Source: Flavobacteriaceae bacterium
GTDB taxonomy: Bacteria > Bacteroidota > Bacteroidia > Flavobacteriales > Flavobacteriaceae
Assembly: GCA_002711185.1 (NCBI GenBank)
Contig: PAHL01000028.1
Span: 3,165 to 12,837 of the forward strand
Length of the DNA stretch: 9,673 nucleotides
Reading direction: 5' to 3'
Numbering within the stretch: the first letter of the stretch is position 1; each line of letters opens with the position of its first letter. The position numbers were made by a program, and so were the translations under genes. Positions 1 to 7,565 of this stretch are shown piece after piece. A model generated the notes under the pieces. It saw only the letters and a list, made by a program, of their open reading frames with translations, was not told where the DNA came from and did not search any database.

Positions 1-269
1 TTTCGAATAAATTGATAATTCCAATAAAAATCAACTCCCCAAGGTTGAAAACCATCCAATTCATATCTAACTAAAGAGCGAGCTGAAAATCTTTTATTAA
101 CAAAGCTAAAATTAGCAATCAGAGATGGTTTGTCCCTAGTAAATAATGGAACCCAGTCAATTCCATTATTGTTAATATTGAAGTTTCCACTAAAATAAAA
201 TTCATCCTTAGACTGAGAAAATATTAAAGCTGAATAAAAAAAAAGGATATTTAATATAGTAATCCTCAT
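1..269 (-). CDS. Secreted, probably outer-membrane protein, N-terminal part (cut by window edge)
   Basis: This reading frame begins at an ATG on the minus strand and stays open for 89 codons to the window edge, so the C-terminal part is missing. The first 18 residues or so (MRITILNILFFYSALIFSQ) form a clear Sec signal peptide with the FSQ-type cleavage site common in Flavobacteriia. The mature part alternates aromatic and polar residues (FYFSGNFNI, SLIANFSFVNKRFSARSLVRYEL, GVDFYWNYQF), which reads as successive amphipathic beta strands of an outer-membrane barrel. It starts 7 bases after the stop of the DUF6090-like gene, so the two are probably one transcript. The barrel assignment is inferred from strand pattern; no specific family is recognised. 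A periplasmic beta-sandwich protein is the main alternative. Confidence 0.7.
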   Translation of the reverse strand, partial: MRITILNILFFYSALIFSQSKDEFYFSGNFNINNNGIDWVPLFTRDKPSLIANFSFVNKRFSARSLVRYELDGFQPWGVDFYWNYQFIR

Positions 270-276
270 GGCTTAT

Positions 277-1026
277 TTATAATTTCTGTTTTTTCTGTAA
301 AATATTTTTTATAAAATTTATGTTATCAATATAAATTTTTAAACCATCAAGCTTAGCATTCATTGCTAAACCCTTTTCATAAAGTAAACTTTTAAATTTT
401 TGATCAGTAGACGAAATCAATTTAATTTTTTTTAGAAATTTTAATTTTTGGGTATTGCTAATAAAACCTGAATTGTTATAGGAATTAGTGCTAATTGTTT
501 GGATTATTTCAATGTAAATCCTTGGATAATTATTTTGAAAATGAGATACAATTTTATTTAATACTGTTATTTCATCTTCCATATTTGCTTTAATGAAATA
601 TGTTATTGATGTGTGCAGTTCATCCAGTCTAGTCTTAATTTCTGAAGACTCTAAATATCTAATTTTTCCATCGTTTACCAAAGAGTTATAGAATGAGACA
701 GGAGGCGAGAATCCTCTATAATTGAAAATAGCTGCGGCAATATTTATATTTTTTTCATTTTCACTATTAAAAAAATTTCTAGAATTCTTATCATTTATTT
801 TTAAAAAATTAACAATCTTTAAGTCATTATCAAACCCCTCCAATCTAATTTTTAAATAATTCTCGATCTGGTAAATTTCACTTAAAAGATTATTTCGTAA
901 ATCTTTAGTTAAGTGTTTTAATTCATTTTTTTGACGGATATCTTCAATAAAAAAAGAAATTGAAATACCCATTACTATAACTATGATTTCAAAAGTATAT
1001 TTTATAAAGTATTTTTTTAATGACAT
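277..1026 (-). CDS. DUF6090-like membrane-anchored protein of unknown function
   Basis: This 249-residue protein has one N-terminal transmembrane helix at about residues 9-27 (FEIIVIVMGISISFFIEDI). A charged, mostly helical region follows with short heptad-like stretches (about 29-60), and there is no second obvious membrane segment. The N-terminus resembles DUF6090 proteins of Bacteroidota, in which an E-I-[IF]-x-[VI]-V-x-G-I-x-I helix is followed by an N/D-x-x-[RN] segment and a helical domain. The biochemical role of that family is unknown. The ATG start gives a well-formed positive-inside N-terminus (MSLKKYFIKY). The gene lies directly upstream of the secreted protein at 1-269, with a 7-base gap, and is divergent from the secreted orphan at 1101. 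The family link rests on architecture and motif similarity; no catalytic motif was seen. Confidence 0.75.
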   Translation of the reverse strand: MSLKKYFIKYTFEIIVIVMGISISFFIEDIRQKNELKHLTKDLRNNLLSEIYQIENYLKIRLEGFDNDLKIVNFLKINDKNSRNFFNSENEKNINIAAAIFNYRGFSPPVSFYNSLVNDGKIRYLESSEIKTRLDELHTSITYFIKANMEDEITVLNKIVSHFQNNYPRIYIEIIQTISTNSYNNSGFISNTQKLKFLKKIKLISSTDQKFKSLLYEKGLAMNAKLDGLKIYIDNINFIKNILQKKQKL

Positions 1027-1100
1027 GTTTTAGTTTTTTTTAAAAATAGTAATTGTAATTTTATTTATACTTTTAATATGCAATTATAATAATATAAATA

Positions 1101-1526
1101 TTGATTAGGTATTTCTTCTTATTTCTTCTATTTATTTCAATTAAATCATTAGCCCAGGGGAAAAAAATAAATTTGGATGAAGTGAGTGTTTACAAAAAAG
1201 CCCTCCCTAATATTAATATTTCAGGGATTAAATATTCTTTTGCAGATAGAGATAAATTTATTAGCTACATCTTGAAAGCACCATTTTGGCGAGATGATTT
1301 TTCTTTTAAAATTTCTCTACAAAAATTTACAAATCAAGAAATTTTTTATTACCAGATGAATGGGTCAACTCTAATTAAAATTGATGATGAAATTTTATCG
1401 CAATACCATAAGTATAATAGTTTTAAAAAAATAAAAAAATTGAATTTTAAAATCAGAAATGTTTCATTAAAAAAATTCATTTCATTGAATGTTATTGAAA
1501 TAACAACTAAAGAAATAAGTAAGTAA
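1101..1526 (+). CDS. Small secreted protein of unknown function (TTG start)
   Basis: This is a 141-residue protein with a convincing signal peptide: positively charged start, hydrophobic core FFLFLLFISI, and probable cleavage near SLAQG at residues 17-20. The mature part is basic and lysine-rich, with mixed beta/alpha character and no cysteines, so it is not a lipoprotein or a disulfide protein. I do not recognise the family. The start must be TTG at 1101: an in-frame TAA lies at 1095-1097, and no ATG occurs before the signal sequence. The ATG at 1078 is out of frame and meets a stop after three codons. The coding end overlaps the convergent DoxX-like gene by 20 bases. The intact signal peptide argues for a real gene, although a gene that lost its original start is possible. 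Confidence 0.6.
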   Translation: MIRYFFLFLLFISIKSLAQGKKINLDEVSVYKKALPNINISGIKYSFADRDKFISYILKAPFWRDDFSFKISLQKFTNQEIFYYQMNGSTLIKIDDEILSQYHKYNSFKKIKKLNFKIRNVSLKKFISLNVIEITTKEISK

Positions 1527-1842
1527 TTAATCCATTAATTATTGTATAAAATAATGCGGGTAAGGTCATTTGAAATGGATCCCTGATTTTAAATCTGACA
1601 TAAACCGCCATTATCATCATTATTGTCAAACATGATGATGATAAAATAATAAGTGGTTTAAAAAATAATCCAATTAATAAACCAATTCCACCAAGAAGCT
1701 GAAATGAACCAATCAAATATCTGTAATCCTTATATCCCCATCTTGAAAATTCAGAGTTCATTCTTCTAGAATTAAATGAACCTATTCCATAAATTAAAAA
1801 AGATATTCCGCTAAAAACAACCAACAATAATTTTATATTCAT
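1507..1842 (-). CDS. DoxX-like integral membrane protein (second of a tandem pair)
   Basis: This 111-residue protein is built almost entirely of four hydrophobic helices, at about residues 4-22, 42-61, 64-84 and 92-111. The layout and the short loop F-S-R-W-G-Y (32-37), followed by R-Y-L-I-G (41-45), fit the DoxX-like family of small inner-membrane proteins. Its molecular role is generally unproven; the wider DoxX family is linked to quinone or redox processes. It starts 3 bases after the stop of the upstream paralogue at 1846-2190, so the two are almost surely translated from one mRNA. Both share F-x-x-[WY]-G, R-x-[LI]-[IV]-G and a [RK]-[DN]-P motif at residues 87-89, at matching positions. 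Its 3' end overlaps the opposing secreted gene by 20 bases. The family call is confident; the function is unknown. Confidence 0.75.
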   Translation of the reverse strand: MNIKLLLVVFSGISFLIYGIGSFNSRRMNSEFSRWGYKDYRYLIGSFQLLGGIGLLIGLFFKPLIILSSSCLTIMMIMAVYVRFKIRDPFQMTLPALFYTIINGLITYLFL

Positions 1843-1845
1843 CCT

Positions 1846-2190
1846 TTATATCATACCGTGGTTAACTCCTGCAACAAAAAGTGAGAGAAAAAGAAGTATA
1901 AAGGATGGGATGTACTTAACTATTGGATTCTTTACGGAAACATGGGCGATTTGTGCACAAATCATTAAAAATGCCATTAAAAGAGAAGAAGCTAAAACTA
2001 CTTTTTCGTAGAAAATTCCAACTATTAAAAGAGTTGAAAGAGATATTTTTGTTGCTCCTACAATATTTCTGATCAAATCTGAAAGACCATATTGGACAAA
2101 TTCTTTGACAATATTATCGTATCGAAAAACCCATACGTTAATAACTGAAATAGCAATTATTAGTTGACAATAAATAGCGATTTTTTCCAT
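1846..2190 (-). CDS. DoxX-like integral membrane protein (first of a tandem pair)
   Basis: This 114-residue protein has four predicted membrane helices, at about residues 4-22, 42-60, 63-84 and 93-110. The loop F-V-Q-Y-G-L (31-36), R-N-I-V-G (41-45) and K-N-P (87-89) align almost without gaps with the gene just downstream, marking the two as tandem paralogues of DoxX-like type. The ATG at 2190 is the natural start: it leaves a short N-terminus before the first helix and lies 49 bases from the divergent gene at 2240. No enzyme motif is visible. The two proteins could form a heteromeric membrane complex, but that is inference from adjacency and paralogy. Confidence 0.7.
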   Translation of the reverse strand: MEKIAIYCQLIIAISVINVWVFRYDNIVKEFVQYGLSDLIRNIVGATKISLSTLLIVGIFYEKVVLASSLLMAFLMICAQIAHVSVKNPIVKYIPSFILLFLSLFVAGVNHGMI

Positions 2191-2239
2191 ATCTACAATT
2201 TACGTAATTTATATATATCTTTAACTTTATATTTAATTA

Positions 2240-2671
2240 ATGAAGAAAATTTTTCAAATATCTTATTTATTTATTGCAATCACGTTAATTATTTTAGGAT
2301 TGAGATGGATGATAGTTGACGAACCTTGGTTGCTAGACAAAGTTGCAAATGAGGAAAGATTGGGTATTTCATTTAAAGAACTTTTTGATAATAATATAAA
2401 TCAATCTTTACCTGATTACCTCAGACAGATATATAGATTCTTTGGACTTTGGATAATAATTATTGGTTTTTTTGTTTTGGGTTTATCATCAAGTTCGATG
2501 CTAGAAAACTCAAAAATAAGAATAATCCTTTTAGCCTGTGTAGGGGTGATGAGCTACTCTGGATTATTGTTAGCTATAATTTGGATCCCAAAATCACCAT
2601 TCGTGTATTTAGGGTGCTCAATGGTTGCTATTCATGTATTAACATTTTATTCTCACATAAAAATTTCTTGA
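2240..2671 (+). CDS. Four-helix integral membrane protein of unknown function
   Basis: This 143-residue protein has hydrophobic helices at about 5-25, 65-86, 93-113 and 117-138. A roughly 40-residue polar loop separates the first two (DEPWLLDKVANEERLGISFKELFDNN), and its acidic and aromatic residues may form an extramembrane element. The R-F-F-G-L-W segment before helix 2 recalls DUF4345-type or DoxX-like small membrane proteins, but I cannot assign it to one. It is divergent from the DoxX-like pair, sharing a 49-base spacer with it, and converges on the glycosyltransferase with only 13 bases between the stop codons. The ATG start is close to a weak promoter-like box at 2216-2223. The gene is probably real; its function is unknown. 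Confidence 0.65.
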   Translation: MKKIFQISYLFIAITLIILGLRWMIVDEPWLLDKVANEERLGISFKELFDNNINQSLPDYLRQIYRFFGLWIIIIGFFVLGLSSSSMLENSKIRIILLACVGVMSYSGLLLAIIWIPKSPFVYLGCSMVAIHVLTFYSHIKIS

Positions 2672-2684
2672 AATAATTATTAAA

Positions 2685-3791
2685 TCAATTTTTTATTGCC
2701 TTTTTATAAACATATAGTGTGTCAATAGCACATATTCTATTGGTAAACTTATTTTCTAATGTTTTTTTACCATTTTTAATAAATTTTTCCCTCAATTCTT
2801 TTGAGTATATCAGTTTTTTAATTTTTTGAGCAAGCATTTTATAATCATGTAAATCAACCAAACTTCCATTTTCGCCATCAGATATAACTTCAGGAATTCC
2901 TCCAGCTTTTGTTGAAACAATTGGAATTTTTGCATGGAAACCCTCTAAAATAGTTAATGGTAATCCTTCTCTAACAGATGAAAAACATAGGCAATTGAAT
3001 TGAGATAAATATGAGGATGCATTTTTTTTATGTCCAACCAGCTTTATGTATTTTTTTAAGTTTAGTTTCTCAATATCAGTATTGTAATTTTTAGTTAAAC
3101 TACTGTGTCCCCCAATTTGAAAACAAAAAATGTTTTTTTCTTTTAGATTATTTGTTAATTCATATATGGCTTTTATTAGTGTATTTAAATCTTTTGCTTT
3201 TGAATGATTTGCAATTGAACCAATTATAAAAACGTTATCATCTAATTTAAGTTCTTTTTTAATGATATATGAGGAGTTGGAATTCAACCTGTTTAGATTA
3301 ATTCCATCGTAAACTAAATTTAACTTTAACCTATTTTGAGTACTTAATACATTTGAGAAATTTTCTTGAACTGCTTTTGAAACACAAATAAACTGATCAA
3401 TTCTTTTAAAGTTATACTTTATTTTACTTAAAAAACTTGATGAATCACTGATTCCTTTTTTTGAAAATACTGAACTAATTTTTTTATTAAATATTAATTG
3501 AAAAAGTAAAAAAGACCCTACCGAATTACTAGTGTGCATGTGAATTATATCGATTGAATAATCCCCTATAATTTTATTTAATTTAATAGCTAAACTAACT
3601 GAATAAGTACTTTTTTTTGGTATTGAAATTTGTTTTATTTTATTTTTTAAACAGTATTTATTCATTGCACTTTCTTCAAAACAAAATATAATGTTGTCAG
3701 TATTTAAATTTTCTAGTTCGGGAATAAGGTCAATAAGTTGTTGTTCATTCCCTCCCCAAACCATAGCATGTGATAAATGTAGAATTTTCAT
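2685..3791 (-). CDS. GT4-type (GT-B fold) glycosyltransferase
   Basis: This 368-residue protein has the full layout of a family-4 glycosyltransferase, which moves a sugar from a nucleotide-sugar donor to a surface glycan, lipid or small acceptor. The N-terminal Rossmann domain starts M-K-I-L-H-L and carries the G-G-N-E-Q loop (13-17) and the H-M-H segment (84-86). The C-terminal domain has the G-S-I-A-N-H-S-K-A-K-D loop (191-201) and the E-x7-E signature (E275 to E283, in EGLPLTILE), which contacts the donor. It ends with A-G-G-I-P-E-V-I and a terminal helix. The length is normal and nothing is missing, although the usual arginine of the phosphate-binding loop is not obvious (N-H occupies that region). 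The acceptor cannot be inferred. The gene is AT-richer than aconitase, which ends 39 bases upstream on the same strand, so read-through from there is plausible. No other sugar genes adjoin it. Confidence 0.9.
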   Translation of the reverse strand: MKILHLSHAMVWGGNEQQLIDLIPELENLNTDNIIFCFEESAMNKYCLKNKIKQISIPKKSTYSVSLAIKLNKIIGDYSIDIIHMHTSNSVGSFLLFQLIFNKKISSVFSKKGISDSSSFLSKIKYNFKRIDQFICVSKAVQENFSNVLSTQNRLKLNLVYDGINLNRLNSNSSYIIKKELKLDDNVFIIGSIANHSKAKDLNTLIKAIYELTNNLKEKNIFCFQIGGHSSLTKNYNTDIEKLNLKKYIKLVGHKKNASSYLSQFNCLCFSSVREGLPLTILEGFHAKIPIVSTKAGGIPEVISDGENGSLVDLHDYKMLAQKIKKLIYSKELREKFIKNGKKTLENKFTNRICAIDTLYVYKKAIKN

Positions 3792-3830
3792 TAGAATGCT
3801 ATTTTAAACAAATTAATCAGCCATTAACTA

Positions 3831-6104
3831 TTATTTATGGGCTGCACTTTGTTTTTTTATTAAATTAAGCGCAGAGCCTTCCTTATACCATTCAATCTGT
3901 TGATTATTGTATGTGTGGTTGGCTTTAATTATATCTGATTTTCCATCTGAATGAATAATTTCAATTGTTAGTTGCTCTTTTGGGCTAAAATTTTCTAAAT
4001 CATTAAAGTTAAAAGTATCATCTTCTCTAATCAAGTCATAGTCCGATTCGTTATCAAATGTTATACCTAACATACCCTGTTTTTTGAGATTTGTTTCGTG
4101 GATTCTTGCAAAGGATTTTACCAAAACAACTTTTACACCAAGATGTCTAGGTTCCATTGCTGCATGTTCCCTAGATGACCCTTCTCCATAATTATGGTCT
4201 CCAACAACAATTGAAGATATATTATTTTTTTTGTATTCTCTTTGTGTATCTGGAACACCACCATACTCTTTGCTAATTTGATTTTTAACTAAATTAGTTT
4301 TCATATTGAATGAATTAACTGCACCAATTAAACAGTTGTTAGATATGTTATCTAAATGTCCACGAAACCTTAACCAAGGACCTGCCATAGAAATATGATC
4401 AGTAGTACACTTCCCATGAGCTTTAATTAGTAATTTCAAACCATTTAAGTTGGACCCATCCCATGGTTCAAAAGGAGAGAGTATTTGGAGTCTTTCGGAT
4501 TTACTGGAAACCTTTACTTCTAAATTTGACCCGTCAGCAACCGGCTTTAAGTATCCGTTTTCTTTAACATCAAAGCCTAATTTTGGCAACTCAATTCCTT
4601 GAGGTGGATCTAGGAAAACCTCATCCCCGTCTTCATTTATTAATTTATCAGTAATTGGATTAAAGTCTAGTCTACCAGAAATAGCAACAGCAGCAACAAT
4701 CTCAGGAGAGGCAACAAATGCATGTGTATTTGGATTACCATCAGCTCTTTTTGCAAAGTTCCTATTAAAAGAATGAATTATAGAATTTTTTTCATGATTT
4801 TCAGCTCCATCTCGCGCCCACTGACCAATGCAAGGTCCACATGCATTAGTAAAAATTTTTGCATTTAATTTTTCAAAAATATCTAATAAACCATCTCTTT
4901 CAGCTGTATATCTTACCTGTTCTGAACCAGGATTTATTCCAAAATCAGCCTTAGTATTTAAGTTTTTTTTAAGTGCTTGTTTTGCAATAGATGCTGCCCT
5001 TGAAAGATCTTCGTATGATGAATTAGTGCATGATCCAATAAGACCCCATTCGATTTTCACAGGCCAATCATTTGATTTAGCTTTTGATTTCATTTCTGAA
5101 ACTGGAGTTGCAAGATCTGGAGTAAAAGGTCCGTTGATATGGGGTGTTAATTCGTTTAGGTTTATTTCAATTACTTCGTCAAAATATTTTACAGGATTTT
5201 TATAAACTTCTTTATCTGCAGTTAAATGTTGCTTTACCTTATTTGCAGCATCAGCAACATCATTTCTTCCTGTAGCTCTTAAATATCTTTCCATTGACTC
5301 GTCATATCCAAATGTTGATGTTGTTGCACCAACTTCTGCACCCATATTACATATAGTCCCTTTTCCAGTACACGAGATCTCTTCTGCTCCATCTCCAAAA
5401 TATTCAATTATGCAACCGGTTCCACCTTTAACAGTTAATATTCCAGCAACTTTCAAAATAATATCTTTTGGAGCTGTCCAACCATTTAATTTTCCTACGA
5501 GCTTAACTCCTATTAGTTTTGGAAATTTTAATTCCCAAGCCATTCCAGCCATTACATCAACAGCATCAGCTCCTCCAACCCCTATTGCCAGCATTCCCAA
5601 ACCACCTGCATTTACAGTATGAGAATCGGTCCCAATCATCATTCCACCCGGAAAAGCATAGTTTTCAAGCACAACTTGATGAATAATTCCTGCACCTGGC
5701 TTCCAAAATCCAATACCATATTTATTGGAAACTGACTGCAAAAAATCGAAGACCTCAAAACTAGCTGTGTTTGCAGCTTTCAAATCATCAAAAGCACCTG
5801 ATTTTGCCTGAATTAAGTGATCACAATGAACAGTAGTTGGAACGGCAACTTTGTGTTTACCAGCCTGCATAAATTGTAAAAGGGCCATTTGTGCAGTTGC
5901 ATCTTGACAGGCTATTCTATCTGGAGCAAAATCAACGTAATCAACACCTCTTTCATATTTTTTTAAAATTTCATTATTCCAAAGGTGGGAATATAAAATT
6001 TTCTCGGAAGCTGTTAATGGCTTTTTTAATATTGATCTTGTTGTAGATATAATCTTATCTAAAGATTCGTAATAATTTTTTATCATTTCAATGTCAAATG
6101 CCAT
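3831..6104 (-). CDS. acn: Aconitate hydratase, mitochondrial type
   Basis: This cytoplasmic [4Fe-4S] enzyme of the citric-acid cycle isomerises citrate to isocitrate through cis-aconitate. With the ATG at 6104 it has 757 residues, typical for the mitochondrial-type aconitases of Bacteroidota. Cluster ligands are visible as Cys359 (G-S-C-T-N-S) and Cys422/Cys425 (A-C-G-P-C-I-G). The substrate-binding G-T-D-S-H-T lies near 159-164 and the swivel-domain G-E-G-S-S-R-E-H-A motif at about 640-648, one residue offset from pig mitochondrial aconitase, whose catalytic Ser is 642. The frame can be extended two codons to a TTG at 6110, but related proteins begin M-A-F-D-I, so the ATG was chosen. It is divergent from tuf across 257 bases, and the glycosyltransferase follows 39 bases downstream. 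All key residues are intact. Confidence 0.97.
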   Translation of the reverse strand: MAFDIEMIKNYYESLDKIISTTRSILKKPLTASEKILYSHLWNNEILKKYERGVDYVDFAPDRIACQDATAQMALLQFMQAGKHKVAVPTTVHCDHLIQAKSGAFDDLKAANTASFEVFDFLQSVSNKYGIGFWKPGAGIIHQVVLENYAFPGGMMIGTDSHTVNAGGLGMLAIGVGGADAVDVMAGMAWELKFPKLIGVKLVGKLNGWTAPKDIILKVAGILTVKGGTGCIIEYFGDGAEEISCTGKGTICNMGAEVGATTSTFGYDESMERYLRATGRNDVADAANKVKQHLTADKEVYKNPVKYFDEVIEINLNELTPHINGPFTPDLATPVSEMKSKAKSNDWPVKIEWGLIGSCTNSSYEDLSRAASIAKQALKKNLNTKADFGINPGSEQVRYTAERDGLLDIFEKLNAKIFTNACGPCIGQWARDGAENHEKNSIIHSFNRNFAKRADGNPNTHAFVASPEIVAAVAISGRLDFNPITDKLINEDGDEVFLDPPQGIELPKLGFDVKENGYLKPVADGSNLEVKVSSKSERLQILSPFEPWDGSNLNGLKLLIKAHGKCTTDHISMAGPWLRFRGHLDNISNNCLIGAVNSFNMKTNLVKNQISKEYGGVPDTQREYKKNNISSIVVGDHNYGEGSSREHAAMEPRHLGVKVVLVKSFARIHETNLKKQGMLGITFDNESDYDLIREDDTFNFNDLENFSPKEQLTIEIIHSDGKSDIIKANHTYNNQQIEWYKEGSALNLIKKQSAAHK

Positions 6105-6131
6105 ATTCAATTTTGTTAATCAATTTCTGAA

Positions 6132-6139
6132 CGAAATTA
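6132..6139 (-). promoter_or_regulatory. Possible -7 box for aconitase
   Basis: Read on the minus strand, this octamer is TAATTTCG, one mismatch from the Bacteroidota -7 consensus TAnnTTTG. It sits 28 bases before the aconitase ATG, a sensible leader length. No TTG element is found at the expected distance upstream, and such near-matches are frequent in DNA this AT-rich, so this is only a candidate. Confidence 0.25.
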
Positions 6140-6320
6140 CGCTAAATATTATGGATCTAAAAGATACTAATCAGAAATTTTAGTTTAGAAATTCTTAAAA
6201 TAATCAACAAATTTTCAAATTCAATCTAATAACCTTAGTAAATAAAACATAACAAATAAAATTTTTAGTAAAAAACTTGAAAAAAAACTCGAAATATAAA
6301 GGCCTATACATTTTTTTTTT

Positions 6321-6328
6321 TAAATTTG
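6321..6328 (+). promoter_or_regulatory. -7 promoter box of the tuf transcription unit
   Basis: TAAATTTG matches the Bacteroidota housekeeping -7 consensus TAnnTTTG exactly and is followed by CA, as is common at such promoters in Flavobacteriia. It lies 33 bases before the EF-Tu ATG, giving an expected leader of roughly 25-30 bases. A canonical -33 TTG is missing: the expected place holds AAAGGCCT, with a T-run between the two positions. The box also explains why a TTG codon at 6326, in frame with EF-Tu, should not be taken as the start: it lies inside the promoter. Confidence 0.55.
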
Positions 6329-6361
6329 CACTCTCTAAAAACTCAAAAGAAAAAATCAATT

Positions 6362-7549
6362 ATGGCTAAAGAAACTTTCGATCGGTCAAAACCCCATTTA
6401 AATATAGGTACAATTGGCCACGTAGATCATGGTAAAACAACTTTAACAGCAGCTATTACAAAGGTTTTAGCCGATGCTGGATTATCAGAAGCACAAAGCT
6501 TTGATCAAATAGATAACGCCCCCGAAGAAAAAGAGCGTGGTATTACAATTAACACATCTCATGTAGAATACCAAACTACTAACAGACATTATGCCCATGT
6601 AGATTGTCCTGGACACGCCGATTATGTTAAGAACATGGTAACAGGAGCTGCACAAATGGATGGAGCTATATTGGTTGTTGCAGCAACTGATGGTCCAATG
6701 CCACAAACAAGAGAGCACATCCTATTAGGACGTCAAGTAGGTGTTCCTAGGATCGTAGTTTTTCTTAACAAAGCCGATATGGTTGATGATGAGGAACTTC
6801 TTGAATTAGTTGAAATGGAAGTAAGAGAATTACTTTCTTTTTATGACTATGATGGTGATAATACACCAGTTGTTCTTGGATCTGCCTTAGGAGCATTAAA
6901 TGGTGAGCAAAAATGGGTTGATACAGTTATGAAGTTAATGGAGGAAGTAGATGGTTGGATTGAACTTCCAAAGCGAGATGTTGATAAAGATTTTTTAATG
7001 CCTGTTGAGGATGTTTTTTCTATCACTGGACGTGGTACAGTAGCAACTGGTCGAATTGAAACAGGTGTAGCTAACACTGGTGATGAAATCGACATAATTG
7101 GTATGGGTGCTGAAAAATTGAAATCTACTATTACTGGCGTTGAAATGTTTAGAAAAATATTAGACCGAGGAGAGGCTGGTGATAACACTGGAATACTTCT
7201 CCGTGGAATTGAAAAAACAGATATCAAAAGGGGTATGGTTTTATGTAAAGTTGGATCAGTAACTCCACATGCTAAATTTAAGGCTGAGGTATATATACTC
7301 AAAAAGGAAGAGGGTGGACGACATACTCCCTTTCATAATAATTACAGGCCCCAATTTTATGTGAGAACTACAGATGTAACAGGAAATATTAAGCTTCCAA
7401 GTGGTGTTGAAATGGTTATGCCGGGAGATAATTTAACAATTGATGTTGATTTAATTCAACCAATTGCTTTGAATCTTGGTTTACGTTTTGCTATCCGTGA
7501 AGGAGGAAGAACTGTTGGAGCAGGTCAGGTAACTGAAATATTAGATTAA
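6362..7549 (+). CDS. tuf: Elongation factor Tu
   Basis: EF-Tu is the GTPase that delivers aminoacyl-tRNA to the ribosomal A site. The protein has 395 residues, the normal length in Flavobacteriia. The GTP-binding domain carries G-H-V-D-H-G-K-T (19-26), the switch I R-G-I-T-I (59-63), D-C-P-G-H (81-85), N-K-A-D (136-139) and S-A-L (174-176). Beta-barrel domains 2 and 3 follow and end with the usual G-A-G-Q-V-T-E-I. The ATG at 6362 starts the conserved M-A-K-E-x-F motif; an upstream in-frame TTG at 6326 would add twelve unconserved residues from the leader and is rejected. No Shine-Dalgarno sequence precedes it, only an A-rich leader, as usual in this phylum. It is the first gene of the tuf, tRNA-Trp, secE, nusG, rplK, rplA, rplJ block. 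Confidence 0.98.
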   Translation: MAKETFDRSKPHLNIGTIGHVDHGKTTLTAAITKVLADAGLSEAQSFDQIDNAPEEKERGITINTSHVEYQTTNRHYAHVDCPGHADYVKNMVTGAAQMDGAILVVAATDGPMPQTREHILLGRQVGVPRIVVFLNKADMVDDEELLELVEMEVRELLSFYDYDGDNTPVVLGSALGALNGEQKWVDTVMKLMEEVDGWIELPKRDVDKDFLMPVEDVFSITGRGTVATGRIETGVANTGDEIDIIGMGAEKLKSTITGVEMFRKILDRGEAGDNTGILLRGIEKTDIKRGMVLCKVGSVTPHAKFKAEVYILKKEEGGRHTPFHNNYRPQFYVRTTDVTGNIKLPSGVEMVMPGDNLTIDVDLIQPIALNLGLRFAIREGGRTVGAGQVTEILD

Positions 7550-7565
7550 AAATATGATTGATGCT

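Larger units (their letters stand above)
6105..6361. other. Divergent intergenic region between aconitase and tuf
   Basis: This stretch of 257 very AT-rich bases must contain the promoters for aconitase (leftward) and tuf (rightward). I see no tRNA, no coding frame with codon-like structure and no strong hairpin. It contains a run of eleven T at 6311-6321, a direct repeat TTAGTAAA at 6235-6242 and 6265-6272, and the promoter-like boxes listed separately. The only GC-rich point is the palindrome AGGCCT at 6300-6305, about where the upstream promoter element of tuf would be expected. Confidence 0.7.

Noticed and set aside
1068..1075. TACTTTTA as a promoter box for the secreted orphan at 1101
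   Set aside because: One mismatch, and the only nearby TTG (1053-1055) is at a 12-base spacing, far from the expected 19-21.
2216..2223. TATCTTTA as a promoter box for the 2240-2671 gene
   Set aside because: One mismatch to TAnnTTTG, no TTG upstream, and similar near-matches occur throughout this AT-rich spacer; too weak to list as a feature.
2449..2676. Alternative plus-strand frame overlapping the membrane protein at 2240-2671
   Set aside because: The 2240 frame gives a coherent four-helix protein; the overlapping frame gives a mixed peptide with no such structure.
4828..5205. Plus-strand open frames inside aconitase (also 5410-5622)
   Set aside because: Antisense shadows of a strongly conserved enzyme gene, without recognisable protein features.
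6105..6110. Two-codon extension of aconitase to a TTG
   Set aside because: The ATG at 6104 gives the usual M-A-F-D-I start of related aconitases.
6326..6361. N-terminal extension of EF-Tu from a TTG codon
   Set aside because: The codon lies within the -7 promoter box and the added residues are not conserved; the M-A-K-E start is standard for the family.
6847..7302. Open frame on the minus strand opposite tuf, 151 codons
   Set aside because: Opposite-strand shadow of EF-Tu, rich in Ser/Pro/Ile as expected from antisense of its codons; no start context or domain.
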